Source: Bin55 sp965205965
GTDB lineage: Bacteria; Pseudomonadota; Gammaproteobacteria; Pseudomonadales; Azotimanducaceae
Assembly (NCBI GenBank): GCA_965205965.1
Contig: CBDBHT010000008.1
Coordinates: forward strand, 1 to 64,000
DNA length: 64,000 bases
Reading direction: 5' to 3'
The position numbers and the translations under genes are program-made. Shown piece by piece: positions 18,945 to 28,074 of the stretch. The notes beneath the pieces are model-generated. The model was not told the DNA's origin, did no database searches, and saw only the letters and a program-made list of their open reading frames with translations. Within the stretch, counting starts at the first letter, position 1. Every line of letters begins with the position of its first letter.

Positions 18945-19600
18945 ATGGAATTTACGGAAGAGCAGTTTGAACGGATCAGGAAGCATTTGCCGAGACCGGG
19001 GGCAACGTCCGGCGAGACAGTCGGCCGTTGCTGAACGGGATGCTTCATATGTTGTGTGGACCAGGTGATGCACATGGTGCGAGCTGCTGGCGTGCTACGG
19101 GAGCTGGAATGCGCGGTACTGGCGCATGCGCCGATGGGAAAGATTGGGGTGTTGAAGAAAAATTTCCAAGAGTTGCAGCATATGGGCATCCTCCCGAAGG
19201 AGACGGAAGTCGCTGTCGTTGGACAGCACACTGGTTAAGATGTATCCGGACGCTACGGGCGCGCGGAAGGTACATGGGCCCGCGGGCGATCGGGAAGTCG
19301 CGCGGCGGCTGGACGATCGAGGTTCATAAGATTGCGGACGATGCGCACTGCTGTCGAAGGGGAGTGTCAGAAATTCCGTGTATCGTTACTCCCTATCAAG
19401 GGACTTTGACATCCCCATGGCAATCGGCAGCAAACCATCCATTCCACTCCGAAAAACACGCAGTGATCGGGACGAACCAGCCAAACAAACACCGCAGTCG
19501 AATCTCTACAGCTCAGAGAAGAATGCCTCTTAGCTGCTGCCGTCCACGAGAGAACACAGCCAACGTCAACCGGACATTTTTAGCAAATTGCCCCGGCTAG
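18945..19600 (+). pseudogene. IS5-family (IS427-like) transposase remnant
   Basis: An ATG at 18945 after AAGGAG begins MEFTEEQFERIRKHLPRP, the N-terminal domain of IS5/IS427-type transposases. The reading then jumps frames through NGMLHMLCGPG, MGKIGVLKKNFQELQHMG, an 'STLVKMYPDATGARK'-like catalytic Asp region, and GPRAIGKSRGGWTIEVHKIADDA. At least four frames are needed and the C-terminal half is missing. A related N-terminus is at 32530, and C-terminal pieces are at 27926 and 44470. The final 200 bases (19400-19600) resemble the 3' tail of the IS5 element at 39690. Confidence 0.75.
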
Positions 19601-19857
19601 CGTCAACAGCGAATGTATCGGATTGTTCTCTAATTTCTATTGGTATTTGTCTGTCGGGAGTGGGATACGATAGAGTGCAATAGATGTCTAGGGCGGGAGC
19701 AAGACTCACTTGGTTGCTTAACGGGCTGGGAGGATGTGTCAGTGCTCAATTTCCCCACGAACATCGCATTTTCCATGGTAGCGTCAACCGATCCAATTAC
19801 TGGATCATTTCTTCTCCGTCTTTGAGGATTGGGTACGTACTGATGTAAGAACATCCG

Positions 19858-20150
19858 TCATCGTAACTGTATTTCTTCGTGTGGTCTAAACTGGGATTCT
19901 GCTAAATATGCTTTTGGATGAATGCGTTGGATGGAATCGATGGAGGTACTATCGAACCTCAACACACGGTCAAAATGTTCCACGGTCAATTTCTCTATAC
20001 CTTCACTCCGAATTACTTCTACAGGCGGAACGTCAATACTAGCCAATCGCAAGTATTTAAGAACGGGTACATTCGTTTACCTGACCCATTTACTGGCACA
20101 CCTTTGATTAAGCAATCTCTATAGATCTAAATCGACGCACTTTAGTCACA
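19858..20150 (-). pseudogene. HipA-like kinase remnant
   Basis: Minus-strand translation gives GQVNE in one frame, then LRLASIDVPPVEV, LTVEHFDRVLRFD and DSIQRIHPKAYLAES in the next. The spacing and wording resemble the middle of HipA-family Ser/Thr kinases ('GQVNE---MRLA---GI-VPPVE', 'VERFDR', 'IQRIHQED'). HipA kinases phosphorylate glutamyl-tRNA synthetase or similar targets in toxin-antitoxin pairs. No HipB partner, no catalytic loop and no start remain. The call is moderately supported and is based on motif resemblance only. The 19601-19857 stretch may contain further decayed sequence that I could not place. Confidence 0.45.
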
Positions 20151-20616
20151 GTTGCGGGCCAAAGACTGTCCAATAAAGGTCCGACTGTCTGATGACTGGC
20201 TTTAGGAGTCACACTTAAACGCTAAGCAAGAGAAACTCCCCCTGTAGGTTGTAGCAAAAACCATACGATCCCAAGGCCGGATTTATAACGCTTGAAAGAT
20301 TCAGGAACCAAGACAAAAGCCGAGATGACAACATTATCGGAATGATTTGTGAAGTGATAATGAATACCGCCAATTGAGAAAGCTCACTATCTAACCCGGA
20401 TTTCTCATAACCAAGTCGAAAATGATGTTTTTCACGGGATGCGTGGGGTACGGGGCATGGAAGGTCGCGTCGCGAGTTTGAAAAGGCTTCGGAGGGCGGG
20501 GATGCGTGTGTTTTCCCCGCCTTTTTGCGGGCGGGACGGCGAATCGCTGAGCATCCGGGCGCGGGGAGGTCGGCGCGCTCCGCCGCCAGCGTCATGCACC
20601 CGGTTGCACCGGGCTT

Positions 20617-22128
20617 TTACGTTGGTGCCAGGCTGGCCCAGATCAAGCGGAAATCCTTCCAGTACGGGAAGGCGGATCCGAACGCCAGATGGATCCGCCG
20701 CGTGGACACCGTCACGCGCACCGGGATCTGGAACAGGCACTTGCGCAGTGTTGATGGACGGCTCCGGCGCAGCATGGCGGATACCGGAAGGTTCTCGAGC
20801 CGGCGCTTCATCATGCAATGAAGGGCATGGGCCAGTGCGCTCATCCGGAGCCGGAGTGCGTTGACGTTCCAGAGGCTGCTGGAGCATCGGTCCAGGAACA
20901 GATCGTTCTTCTGTTCCTTGATCCAGTTTTCGGCCTCACCCCGGTCGCAGTACATCTCTTCGTAGACCGTTGGCGCGTCGGGCTTCTGGAGCGAGGTGAC
21001 GACGAAGCGACTGTTGTACCGGGCTTCGCCGACCGTCGCACATGGGTCTTCCGCGCCGGCCTCCGGTCCGCCGTCGGCCTTGCCGGCCGGTTCCCCGTCC
21101 GCGTTGCCGACCGGTTGTCCCGGCAGCCATTCGGCCTTGGCGATCACGCGGCGTTCGCGGCTCCAGCTGTCGCGCGTGCGATAGTCGAAGCTCTGGTAGC
21201 CGCGGACCGCTCGCTGCGCATAGTCCGGATCCCGCTTCAACCGGTCCCGCAGATCGTCCATCAACGGTTGGACCCGGTCTTTCAGCCGATCATTGCGCGG
21301 CAGTCCCAGCACGTAATCCACGCCCCGCGCCTCGCACCACGTCATCAACTCGTCGCGGCAGTAGGCCCCGTCGGCACGGATCAGGATCGGCACCTGCGGA
21401 AATCGCTTCCGCAGCCGGTCCACGAGCGGCTCGACCGTCTTCACCACGCCCGCCGCCACATTGCTGCTCGACGTGCGCAGTTCCGTCCGCACCGGCCAGC
21501 CGTTGCAGAACACCAGCCGCGGAAGGTAGCAGTATGCATGGTAGTACCCGTGATAGAACCGGTGCTCCTGCCGGCCGTGCAGTTCCACGTCCGTGGCATC
21601 GATGTCCAGCACCAGCCGCTTCGGCATCTGGCCCCGCTCGCCCCACACCAGGTACAGCTCCACGAGCAGCTCGTCGAGCGCATCGAAATCCACGGTGATC
21701 TGGCGCGCTTTCGCCGGGTCCCGCCCGTTCGCCGACAGCTCCATCCGGTTCAGCGTGCTTTTGCCGGCCAGCGGCTCGCAGTCCGAACGCGCACACTCCA
21801 CACGCCCCATGGCCGTGGACAGAGCCCGGTCCCGCCGCAGCTCGTCGTGATCGTTCACATCTTCGTAGCCCAGCGCGAGACCCAAAATCCGCTGCCCCAG
21901 CAACGCCACCAGCGGATGCGCCACCTTGGACGGGTCCCGGTGGTCCGTGAAACATTCCGAGGCGCGCTCGAACAGCCGGACCTGCTCGGCCAGCATCATC
22001 AGCAGTGCCGAGCCCCCGTTGGAACTCAGCTCGCCTCCACTGCAGTCCACCTCCATCCGCGCCGGCCGGACCCCTTTCGCCATCCGACGCACCAACCGGT
22101 CCGCGCCGCGCTTTTGCTTGCTCTTCAT
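20617..22128 (-). CDS. IS1380-family transposase
   Basis: DDE transposase of 503 residues. I start it at the ATG at 22128 (MKSKQKRGADRL) because GGAGG lies seven bases upstream; the frame continues to 22236 into captured IS4 sequence. Blocks typical of IS1380 are LLGQRILGLALGYEDVNDHD, KSTLNRME, LVLDIDATDVELHGRQEHRF (first Asp), ILIRADGAYCRDELMTWCEA (second Asp) and the C-terminal YCDRGEAENWIKEQKNDLF carrying the catalytic Glu. No frameshift is visible, so this copy could be active. The reading frame on the opposite strand is also open for about 500 codons, but this is a high-GC artefact. Confidence 0.85.
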   Translation of the reverse strand: MKSKQKRGADRLVRRMAKGVRPARMEVDCSGGELSSNGGSALLMMLAEQVRLFERASECFTDHRDPSKVAHPLVALLGQRILGLALGYEDVNDHDELRRDRALSTAMGRVECARSDCEPLAGKSTLNRMELSANGRDPAKARQITVDFDALDELLVELYLVWGERGQMPKRLVLDIDATDVELHGRQEHRFYHGYYHAYCYLPRLVFCNGWPVRTELRTSSSNVAAGVVKTVEPLVDRLRKRFPQVPILIRADGAYCRDELMTWCEARGVDYVLGLPRNDRLKDRVQPLMDDLRDRLKRDPDYAQRAVRGYQSFDYRTRDSWSRERRVIAKAEWLPGQPVGNADGEPAGKADGGPEAGAEDPCATVGEARYNSRFVVTSLQKPDAPTVYEEMYCDRGEAENWIKEQKNDLFLDRCSSSLWNVNALRLRMSALAHALHCMMKRRLENLPVSAMLRRSRPSTLRKCLFQIPVRVTVSTRRIHLAFGSAFPYWKDFRLIWASLAPT

Positions 22129-22690
22129 CCCGTGCCCTCCTCCATCCGGCCCCATCGGCCGCGTTGCGCCCACCCTTCGGCCAGCGTGGCCGCATATCCC
22201 GGACGCCCTTTCCAGAACACCCACCGGAACATGCACAGTACGACCACCAGCGTGTTCAGCACGCGCCGCCGCCGCTGCCAGAGCCGGACCACAGCATCCT
22301 CCGGGGCCAAGACGGCTGCCGGCGACCTGCAGGACCCCAATCGATCCCGACCCTTCGGCGTGAACCAGCCCAGATGACTACACAGGGTAGCCGCCAACTC
22401 ATGGCGGCTCAGTGCCGAAAACCGTGCCACCGTCTTCTGAAGGTCCACCATCCAACGGCGGGTCCGCCGCGTGCCACCCAAGGTGGTCGACTTCAAGTTC
22501 TCGATTCGGAAATCCATCACGTTGGCACCAGAGACCATCTAACCAAGCGTAGATTGCCATAACCCATGCCAAAACGCAAGTGTTTTTTTGAAGAACCCCC
22601 AAAAAATCGAATATGTTTCCGTATATCAACCGGTTACACGATATCCTCAAAGACCGGAATCCCTTTCCGTTCATCCGCATGCCATCGCAG
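22129..22690 (-). pseudogene. Captured 5' end of the IS4/DruA-domain element
   Basis: On the minus strand the leader AACGGAAAGGGATTCCGGTC and the start MVSGANVMDFRIENLKSTT are closely related to the left end and N-terminus of the IS4 element at 41918. After RDRLGSC the sequence jumps to APEDAVVRLWQRRRRVLNT, the start of the IS4 DDE-domain region, and then joins the IS1380 transposase leader. The DruA-like domain is thus almost entirely deleted. A frame of 137 codons remains (22125-22538). The outermost IS4 inverted repeat is mutated. Confidence 0.75.
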
Positions 22691-23137
22691 CCACCGGGGG
22701 CGAGACCTCCCGACAGTCGGGGAGCGTTCGGGTCTCGTCAAGACCAGGACCCAAGGGCGTGCGATAGGGGCGTCCGCCGCATGCTCAACTGCATGGCTCA
22801 TCATCTAGTCGACAACAGCATCTTGCACGGGATGCGCCGCTTTGCACGCCGGTCGTGGCGGTCCCACAAAACGGGCCCAGGCGCATGCTACAAGTCCGCA
22901 CCGCTTCCGCCAGCATCGCACCTAGCACCGAACGCGCCCCGCTTCCGTCCGACCCGAACGCACCCCTTTCGCCATCCAACGCACCCATCCGTCCGAACGC
23001 ACCCCGCTACCATCCCCTTCCCCCCGGCAAAGCCCAACCAACTTCGTGGTATCAACAACTTACACGCACATACATCGCACCCAAGCCATCCATTATGAGA
23101 AATAAGGGCTAATAACCAACTGTTTAAGGGGGATGAC

Positions 23138-24562
23138 CTATCGGCGAAAATCGTAGTTGTTGAGTTCTCGCTTAATGATCGGTGCCATGATGTATAACCC
23201 AATCAAGTTGGGAATGGCAACTAAGAACACCAACGCATCGGCAAGGTCGACGAGCGCGCTGATATTAATGCTTGCTCCGATTGCTACAAAGATGCAAAAG
23301 ACAATCTTGAAGCTATTGTCTTGCCATTTGCCTTCGCCAGTTAGGTAGGTGAAGGCCTTCAAACCATAGTACGACCATGCAATCATCGTAGAAAAGGCGA
23401 AGAGCATAGTTGCAATGGCAAGAGGGATGGGGCTCCACGACAATGTAGATTCGAATGCACGCGTCGTCAGTTCAACTCCAGTAACACCAGCCAATGCCAG
23501 ACTTGGGTCGTAGACCGTCGTAATGATTACTAGAGCAGTCATCGTACATATCACGATGGTGTCAATGAATGGTTCAAGCAATGCGACGAATCCTTCACTA
23601 ACCGGATACAGAGTACGGGCGGACGAATGTGCGATCGCCGAACTGCCGAGTCCCGCTTCGTTGGAAAATGTGGCGCGACGGAAACCTTGTACCAACACAC
23701 CAATAATTCCGCCTGCTATGCCCTCCGGAGCAAAGGCACCATCCCAAATTGCGATAAATGCCTGAGGGATTTCATCGACATTGATTGACAAAATTACGAT
23801 AGCAGAGAGCATGTAGAGGATCGCCATGAAGGGAACTAACCGCACAGTGGTCAATGCAATAGATTTGATGCCACCGATAATCACGGCTCCGACGGCAATC
23901 GCGAAGATTAAGCCAACGATCCAAGCATTACCGTCCAAAATGCTGTTTTCAGCACCAGTTACATCAATCAAAATTGCGGTGGCTTGGTTGGACTGAAACA
24001 TATTGCCGATACCAAGACATCCGATAACCACGGCGATGGCATAAAAAACGCCCAATGCCTTTCCAACGAGTGGCAAATTCAGATCGGCGAGTCCGCGTTC
24101 TAAGTAGTACATGGGGCCGCCGGAGACCGAACCATCGGGGTTTTCACGTCGGTACAGTACGCCAAGCGTACATTCAGCAAATTTTGTTGTCATGCCAAGG
24201 AATCCAGCAAGGATAAGCCAGAACGTCGCACCTGGTCCCCCGAGTGAAATAGCGATTGCGACGCCGGCGATATTGCCAAGACCAACGGTCCCGGAGATGG
24301 CAGTGGTCAAAGCTTGGAACTGAGAGATTTCTCCGGGATCCCCGGGCTCCTTGTATTTGCCGCGTACAATGCGGATTGCGTGCCTAAATCCACGGATGTT
24401 GATGAATCGTAGATATACGGTAAAAAAGATGCCGCCGGCGACAAGCCAGACGACGATCAAAGGAAGGCTGGCACTGCCAACTTCCACGGAATAGAAAATG
24501 AACGACGATATTGCGTCGGCTACTGGTCGTATGGCACCATCAATAATTTGATCGATAGACAT
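23138..24562 (-). CDS. Sodium:alanine symporter family (AGCS) transporter
   Basis: Na+-coupled amino-acid (alanine/glycine) importer of the inner membrane. The protein has 474 residues and about eleven hydrophobic segments. AGCS hallmarks are FQALTTAISGTVGLGNIAG, with the unwound TM1 cation/substrate site, SGGPMYYLERGL, and RRATFSNEAGLGSSAIAHSSA, with a further substrate-site loop. It looks intact. IS1380 copy A ends 29 bases beyond its stop codon, so any native terminator has probably been displaced. The substrate assignment is by family. Confidence 0.92.
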   Translation of the reverse strand: MSIDQIIDGAIRPVADAISSFIFYSVEVGSASLPLIVVWLVAGGIFFTVYLRFINIRGFRHAIRIVRGKYKEPGDPGEISQFQALTTAISGTVGLGNIAGVAIAISLGGPGATFWLILAGFLGMTTKFAECTLGVLYRRENPDGSVSGGPMYYLERGLADLNLPLVGKALGVFYAIAVVIGCLGIGNMFQSNQATAILIDVTGAENSILDGNAWIVGLIFAIAVGAVIIGGIKSIALTTVRLVPFMAILYMLSAIVILSINVDEIPQAFIAIWDGAFAPEGIAGGIIGVLVQGFRRATFSNEAGLGSSAIAHSSARTLYPVSEGFVALLEPFIDTIVICTMTALVIITTVYDPSLALAGVTGVELTTRAFESTLSWSPIPLAIATMLFAFSTMIAWSYYGLKAFTYLTGEGKWQDNSFKIVFCIFVAIGASINISALVDLADALVFLVAIPNLIGLYIMAPIIKRELNNYDFRR

Positions 24563-24770
24563 CGCTTAATTCCTCACTGAGGTCTTCATTCAAGGAACCG
24601 AAAAGCCGGCCTTGCGGTATTTTTCAACAATCAACAGCATCAGTTCGTGCCGATTGTTTTCATATTTAGGTAACGGATAGCTAAATTATAAGGTTGGGTT
24701 CGCTCTTGGCATAGCATAACTGCCATGGTATTGATGAGAGACGGTGATTTGGGTGATGATCTTGAAATTG

Positions 24771-24868
24771 GACACCTCTATTTATTGCTGTTTTGACGAA
24801 TCACATTCGATGTAAGTATATGATTTTTAACGTTGTCAGGATTATTTGCTTTGAATACATAAAGATGC
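24771..24868. repeat. MITE-1 copy (degenerate)
   Basis: The left end is GGACACCTCTATTTATTGCTG, followed by TTTTGACGAATCAC, as in the 17167 and 27814 copies. The right end is the weakened ATACATAAAGATGCCC. It lies 5' of the AGCS gene on its upstream side, about 200 bases from the start. Confidence 0.65.
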
Positions 24869-25212
24869 CCTCAAGGTAGATAGCAGCATCAGCATGACTT
24901 TTTCGGGATCCAACCAGATACCAAGGATCAAAATACACATCATTAAAATTCGGCCATCTTGAGTATGGATATTGACATGTATGGGTATTCTGCCGGATAC
25001 CGGGCATGTCGGTTGACGTGCAACACCGTCCTGAAGCTATTTTCTCACTCGGCATCAGGGCGAAGTGGAGTTTCCGTCCAGATTCGGAACAAGAGATCTA
25101 CTCCCTGATCACGGAGGATAGAACTTACTGCTTTCTGAGAAAGACACGGGATATGTCCGACGCTTTTGAGTGCTACTTGCCATCTCGTTTGCCCATGGTT
25201 TGCGGCCCTAAC
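24869..25212. other. Unassigned stretch, possibly decayed coding sequence
   Basis: Both strands keep short open frames (for example plus-strand 25006-25227 and a minus-strand frame containing PNFNDVYFDPWYLVG), but none has a recognisable motif or a convincing start. The base composition looks like coding DNA. I cannot name a family. Confidence 0.3.
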
Positions 25213-25352
25213 CAGTCCGTGCCGTAGAAATGAGGGAGCGTTCTTTAGTAGGATGAATTTCTTGAAATGTGCATTTATGAGCATGTAATTTTTATTTCAA
25301 GCCAGTTGCGCTATCTTAAAAATACTTTAAAAATGTTCTGTGGCGCGGACTC
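25213..25352. repeat. MITE-2 copy
   Basis: The ends are CAGTCCGTGCCGTAGAAA and TGTGGCGCGGACTC, with CTAG following at 25353-25356 and CTAA preceding. The interior shares TTTCAAGCCAGTTGCG and CTTAAAAATACTTTAAAAAT with the copy at 6192. It lies about 215 bases upstream of the transporter/acyltransferase gene. Confidence 0.75.
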
Positions 25353-25566
25353 CTAGAGAACTATCGGACCAGTGCACGACGATGATCACTTTGAGGGAGG
25401 TTTCTTGGGTGGAGAAGTGTGGAAAGAAATCTCAAGGCCCCGTGATCCATAGAGACATCCTGCTAAGGTAAAGTACACTACTGTACAATTGTTCTGAAAC
25501 TATTTTCACTCCATTGTGTAACTAAAACACGCTGTCTATGCTCCAGTTACTTTAGCGTTTCACATC

Positions 25567-27444
25567 ATGAACGAATCTTCTCAATTTCAATTATTAGGCA
25601 CGAAACGACTCGGTCCGCTGTTTGTTACACAATTTTTCGGAGCATTCAACGACAATCTTTATAAAGCAGCCCTTGCTAGTCTGTTTGTATACGGGGGCAT
25701 AGTAGCTGAAGAGCGGGTTGATCTCTTTAACAACGTAGCAGGTGTTTTGCTGATCATTCCGTTCTTGCTGTTCTCGGCAATCGCTGGGACACTCGCAGAT
25801 AGTATCGAAAAGAGCAGACTAGTTCGCAAGATCAAACTTGCTGAAATTGCCGTAGCTGCAGCTATTGTGTTAGCAGTATATTTGCAGAATTTGGTGGTAC
25901 TCTTATTTGTACTCTTTCTCCTTGGAACTCAATCCGCATTTTTTGGGCCTGTAAAGTTTTCACTACTGCCGCAACATCTTAAAGAATCGGAGCTAATTGG
26001 CGGCAACGCAGTGATCGAAACTGGTACCTTCGTGGCGATTCTCGGCGGTATAGTGATCGGTACATTAATCGGTGCGATGGAAGGAGTGATGTTTTGGCTA
26101 GGCACGGGTGTTATTGCCGTCGCAGTGATAGGATATATCGCCAGCTACTGGATCCCAGAATCTCCTTCCTACGGTAGCGTTGCGAAGAATTGGAACGCGT
26201 ACACCGCTACGTGCGAATTAATTTCGATAGCGACTGAAAGAAAAGATGTTTTTCTATCAATTTTAGGTATCTCGTGGTTCTGGTTGTTTGGTGGTGTTTA
26301 CGTTACACAAATACCAAACTTTACGCGAACTCATCTTGGTGGCAATGCCGATGTCGTAGCTTTGATCGTTGCATTAATCACTATATCGATAGCGGTCGGA
26401 TCGCTGTTATGTGAACGATTGTCGCGCAGGAGAATTGAGGTCGGTTTGGTACCCGTCGGAGCTGGTGGGATCAGCATCTTCGGGATCGCTGCATATTTTG
26501 CGATTGAAGGAGCTTCCAGTAGCTCTGAGTTAAGTCTTTTGGAATTTCTCGCAGGGGATGGCGTGATTCCTCTACTAGTTCATTTTGCTCTTATGTCTTT
26601 CTTTGCTGGAATATACGTGGTTCCGCTCCAAGCGGTGGTCCAGTATCGTACAGCACCGGAAAAACGAGCTCGGATCATTGCGGCAAACAATATCCTTAAT
26701 TCGCTCTTCACGGTTTTTGGCATGCTCTTTGCCATCTTATGGCTTACAGTTTTTGACTTCAGCATCCCTGCTCTATTCCTTGTACTCGCGCTAGTTAACA
26801 TAGGAGTTGCAGCGTTTATTTTCAACCAAATTCCCGAATTCACGATGCGGTTTATCGTTTGGTTAATCGGCCATTCGATGTATCGCGTTCAACATGAAGG
26901 CTTGGAACATGTGCCCGATCGAGAGGGCGCGGTTATCGTCTGTAACCATGTCAGTTATGTCGACGCGTTGCTATTGGCGGGTGCAGTCCGTCGTCCTATC
27001 CGATTCATTATGTTTAAGCCCATCTATGACACGCCGGTGTTGAATTTCGTGTTTCGGACCGGCCACGCTATCCCTATTAATCAAAAGGATGCGGACACTA
27101 AGGCGTATGACGATGCCTTTGAACAGATACGTGAGGGGCTCGAATCCAACGATTTGCTATGTATCTTTCCAGAAGGACGTCTCACACCAGATGGGGAAAT
27201 GTGCGAGTTTCGCCCAGGAATTGAAAAGATCGTTCAGACTACGCCGGTACCAGTAATTCCGATGGCGTTGCGGGGGCTGTGGGGGAGTTTTTTCAGTTTA
27301 TATGGTGGCGGGGTGTTCAAGAAGCCAAATCGCTTTTGGTCTCGCGTTGTCGTTGTTGCCGGTCCTGCTATTCTGCCTGATAAAGCCACGATACCAAACC
27401 TGTATCAACGCGTTAAGGAATTACGTGGTACGGATGGGGAATAG
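25567..27444 (+). CDS. Lysophospholipid transporter (LplT-like) fused to PlsC-type acyltransferase
   Basis: The protein has 625 residues. Residues 1-430 form a twelve-helix MFS transporter of the LplT type (QFFGAFNDNLYK near the N-terminus, AGTLADSIEKSRLVRKIK as the motif-A loop). Residues 435-620 form a glycerolipid acyltransferase with HVSYVD at 461-466 (HX4D catalytic motif) and FPEGRLT at 534-540 (acyl-acceptor phosphate binding). Together they would flip and re-acylate lysophospholipids at the inner membrane. In E. coli the partner Aas carries PlsC plus an acyl-ACP synthetase. Here the AMP-forming synthetase domain is absent, so the acyl donor must come from elsewhere. Intact, monocistronic, with an ATG start. 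Confidence 0.88.
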   Translation: MNESSQFQLLGTKRLGPLFVTQFFGAFNDNLYKAALASLFVYGGIVAEERVDLFNNVAGVLLIIPFLLFSAIAGTLADSIEKSRLVRKIKLAEIAVAAAIVLAVYLQNLVVLLFVLFLLGTQSAFFGPVKFSLLPQHLKESELIGGNAVIETGTFVAILGGIVIGTLIGAMEGVMFWLGTGVIAVAVIGYIASYWIPESPSYGSVAKNWNAYTATCELISIATERKDVFLSILGISWFWLFGGVYVTQIPNFTRTHLGGNADVVALIVALITISIAVGSLLCERLSRRRIEVGLVPVGAGGISIFGIAAYFAIEGASSSSELSLLEFLAGDGVIPLLVHFALMSFFAGIYVVPLQAVVQYRTAPEKRARIIAANNILNSLFTVFGMLFAILWLTVFDFSIPALFLVLALVNIGVAAFIFNQIPEFTMRFIVWLIGHSMYRVQHEGLEHVPDREGAVIVCNHVSYVDALLLAGAVRRPIRFIMFKPIYDTPVLNFVFRTGHAIPINQKDADTKAYDDAFEQIREGLESNDLLCIFPEGRLTPDGEMCEFRPGIEKIVQTTPVPVIPMALRGLWGSFFSLYGGGVFKKPNRFWSRVVVVAGPAILPDKATIPNLYQRVKELRGTDGE

Positions 27445-27775
27445 CGAGCAGAGGGTTGGGGAGAAGAGATTGTGGATGGATACTTTTGGTTGGTATGGGA
27501 TGAATCCGCCACCGCGCGACCAACTGGTCCAGCATCAACTGGGCAGTCCGCTAGGTCACACTAGGCAAGTTTGTGGCCAATCCATTTAACCAGCAGTTGC
27601 GAGCTACGGCTTTCAGGTATGTATCCTGAGCATTGGACCGTTGCGTCCGTTTGAGAAAACCGGTATGTTCATAGCCAGTCAGTGTATGATGCCGATCAAT
27701 TTATCTATCATATCATAGATATACAATAGATAAGCAATATTATTTCAGAAAATACGATATACTCTATCTCTCTAC

Positions 27776-27800
27776 TTATATCATTCCTGGGATGATATAA
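27776..27800. other. Perfect 9-bp inverted repeat
   Basis: TTATATCAT and ATGATATAA pair perfectly around a seven-base loop, in A+T-rich DNA about 330 bases after the acyltransferase gene. There is no T tract, so I do not call it a terminator. It could be a weak structure or a fragment of a repeat. The rest of 27445-27813 contains nothing I recognise. Confidence 0.4.
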
Positions 27801-27813
27801 AGAATAACTAATG

Positions 27814-27925
27814 GACATCTCTATTTATTGCTGTTTTAACGAATCATGCCCGATATAAGTGCATGATCTTTAAAGACTACTTGCTTCGAATAAATAAAGG
27901 TCCCGTAGGTTAATAGAGGTTTCTA
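27814..27925. repeat. MITE-1 copy (rearranged)
   Basis: The left end is GGACATCTCTATTTATTGCTG. The interior CCGATATAAGTGCATGATCTTTAA and the right-end form CGAATAAATAAAGGTCCC are followed at once by GTAGGTTAATAGAGGTTTC. That last piece is the opposite (GGAAACCTCTATTAACC) terminus of the family in inverted orientation. Two elements may have recombined here. Confidence 0.65.
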
Positions 27926-28074
27926 AGTGCATGCGGATGGGACGGGCGGTCTCAAAAAACGGTCCGCCAAGTATCAGCCGCTCGCGTGGAGGGCTGACGA
28001 CTAAGATTCATCTGCTGGCGTTGGACGATTGGCGGGTGCTGGCATTTTTCGCGGGTCCGCCGCCCCGGGAGGGG
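27926..28074 (+). pseudogene. IS5-family transposase fragment, middle part
   Basis: A short frame contains NGPPSISRSRGGLTTKIHLL, the conserved block that follows the first catalytic Asp in IS427-type IS5 transposases ('GRSRGGLTTKIH'). It runs into the left end of an IS4 copy at 28075. Both the N-terminus and the C-terminal Glu region are absent here; a C-terminal piece of similar type abuts another IS4 copy at 44470. Confidence 0.7.

Larger units (their letters stand above)
20395..23108 (-). mobile_element. IS1380-family element carrying an IS4 5' fragment (copy A)
   Basis: The termini are CCCGGATTTCTCATAA (20395) and TTATGAGAAATAAGGG (ending 23108). CTAA is duplicated at 20391-20394 and 23109-23112, a 4-bp target duplication as expected for IS1380. 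Inside, reading the minus strand from the right: a G+C-rich region with a decayed IS1380 N-terminus, the 5' end of an IS4-family element (about 22690-22129), then a full IS1380 transposase gene. A nearly identical copy lies at 34703-37415. The captured IS4 end sits directly upstream of the transposase start, so it may supply the promoter (inference). Confidence 0.85.

Noticed and set aside
20818..22377. Plus-strand open frame of 519 codons opposite the IS1380 transposase (and the similar one at 34996-36258)
   Set aside because: It is antisense to a clear transposase and rich in Arg, His, Pro and Ala as expected from reading high-GC codons backwards. It has no motifs.
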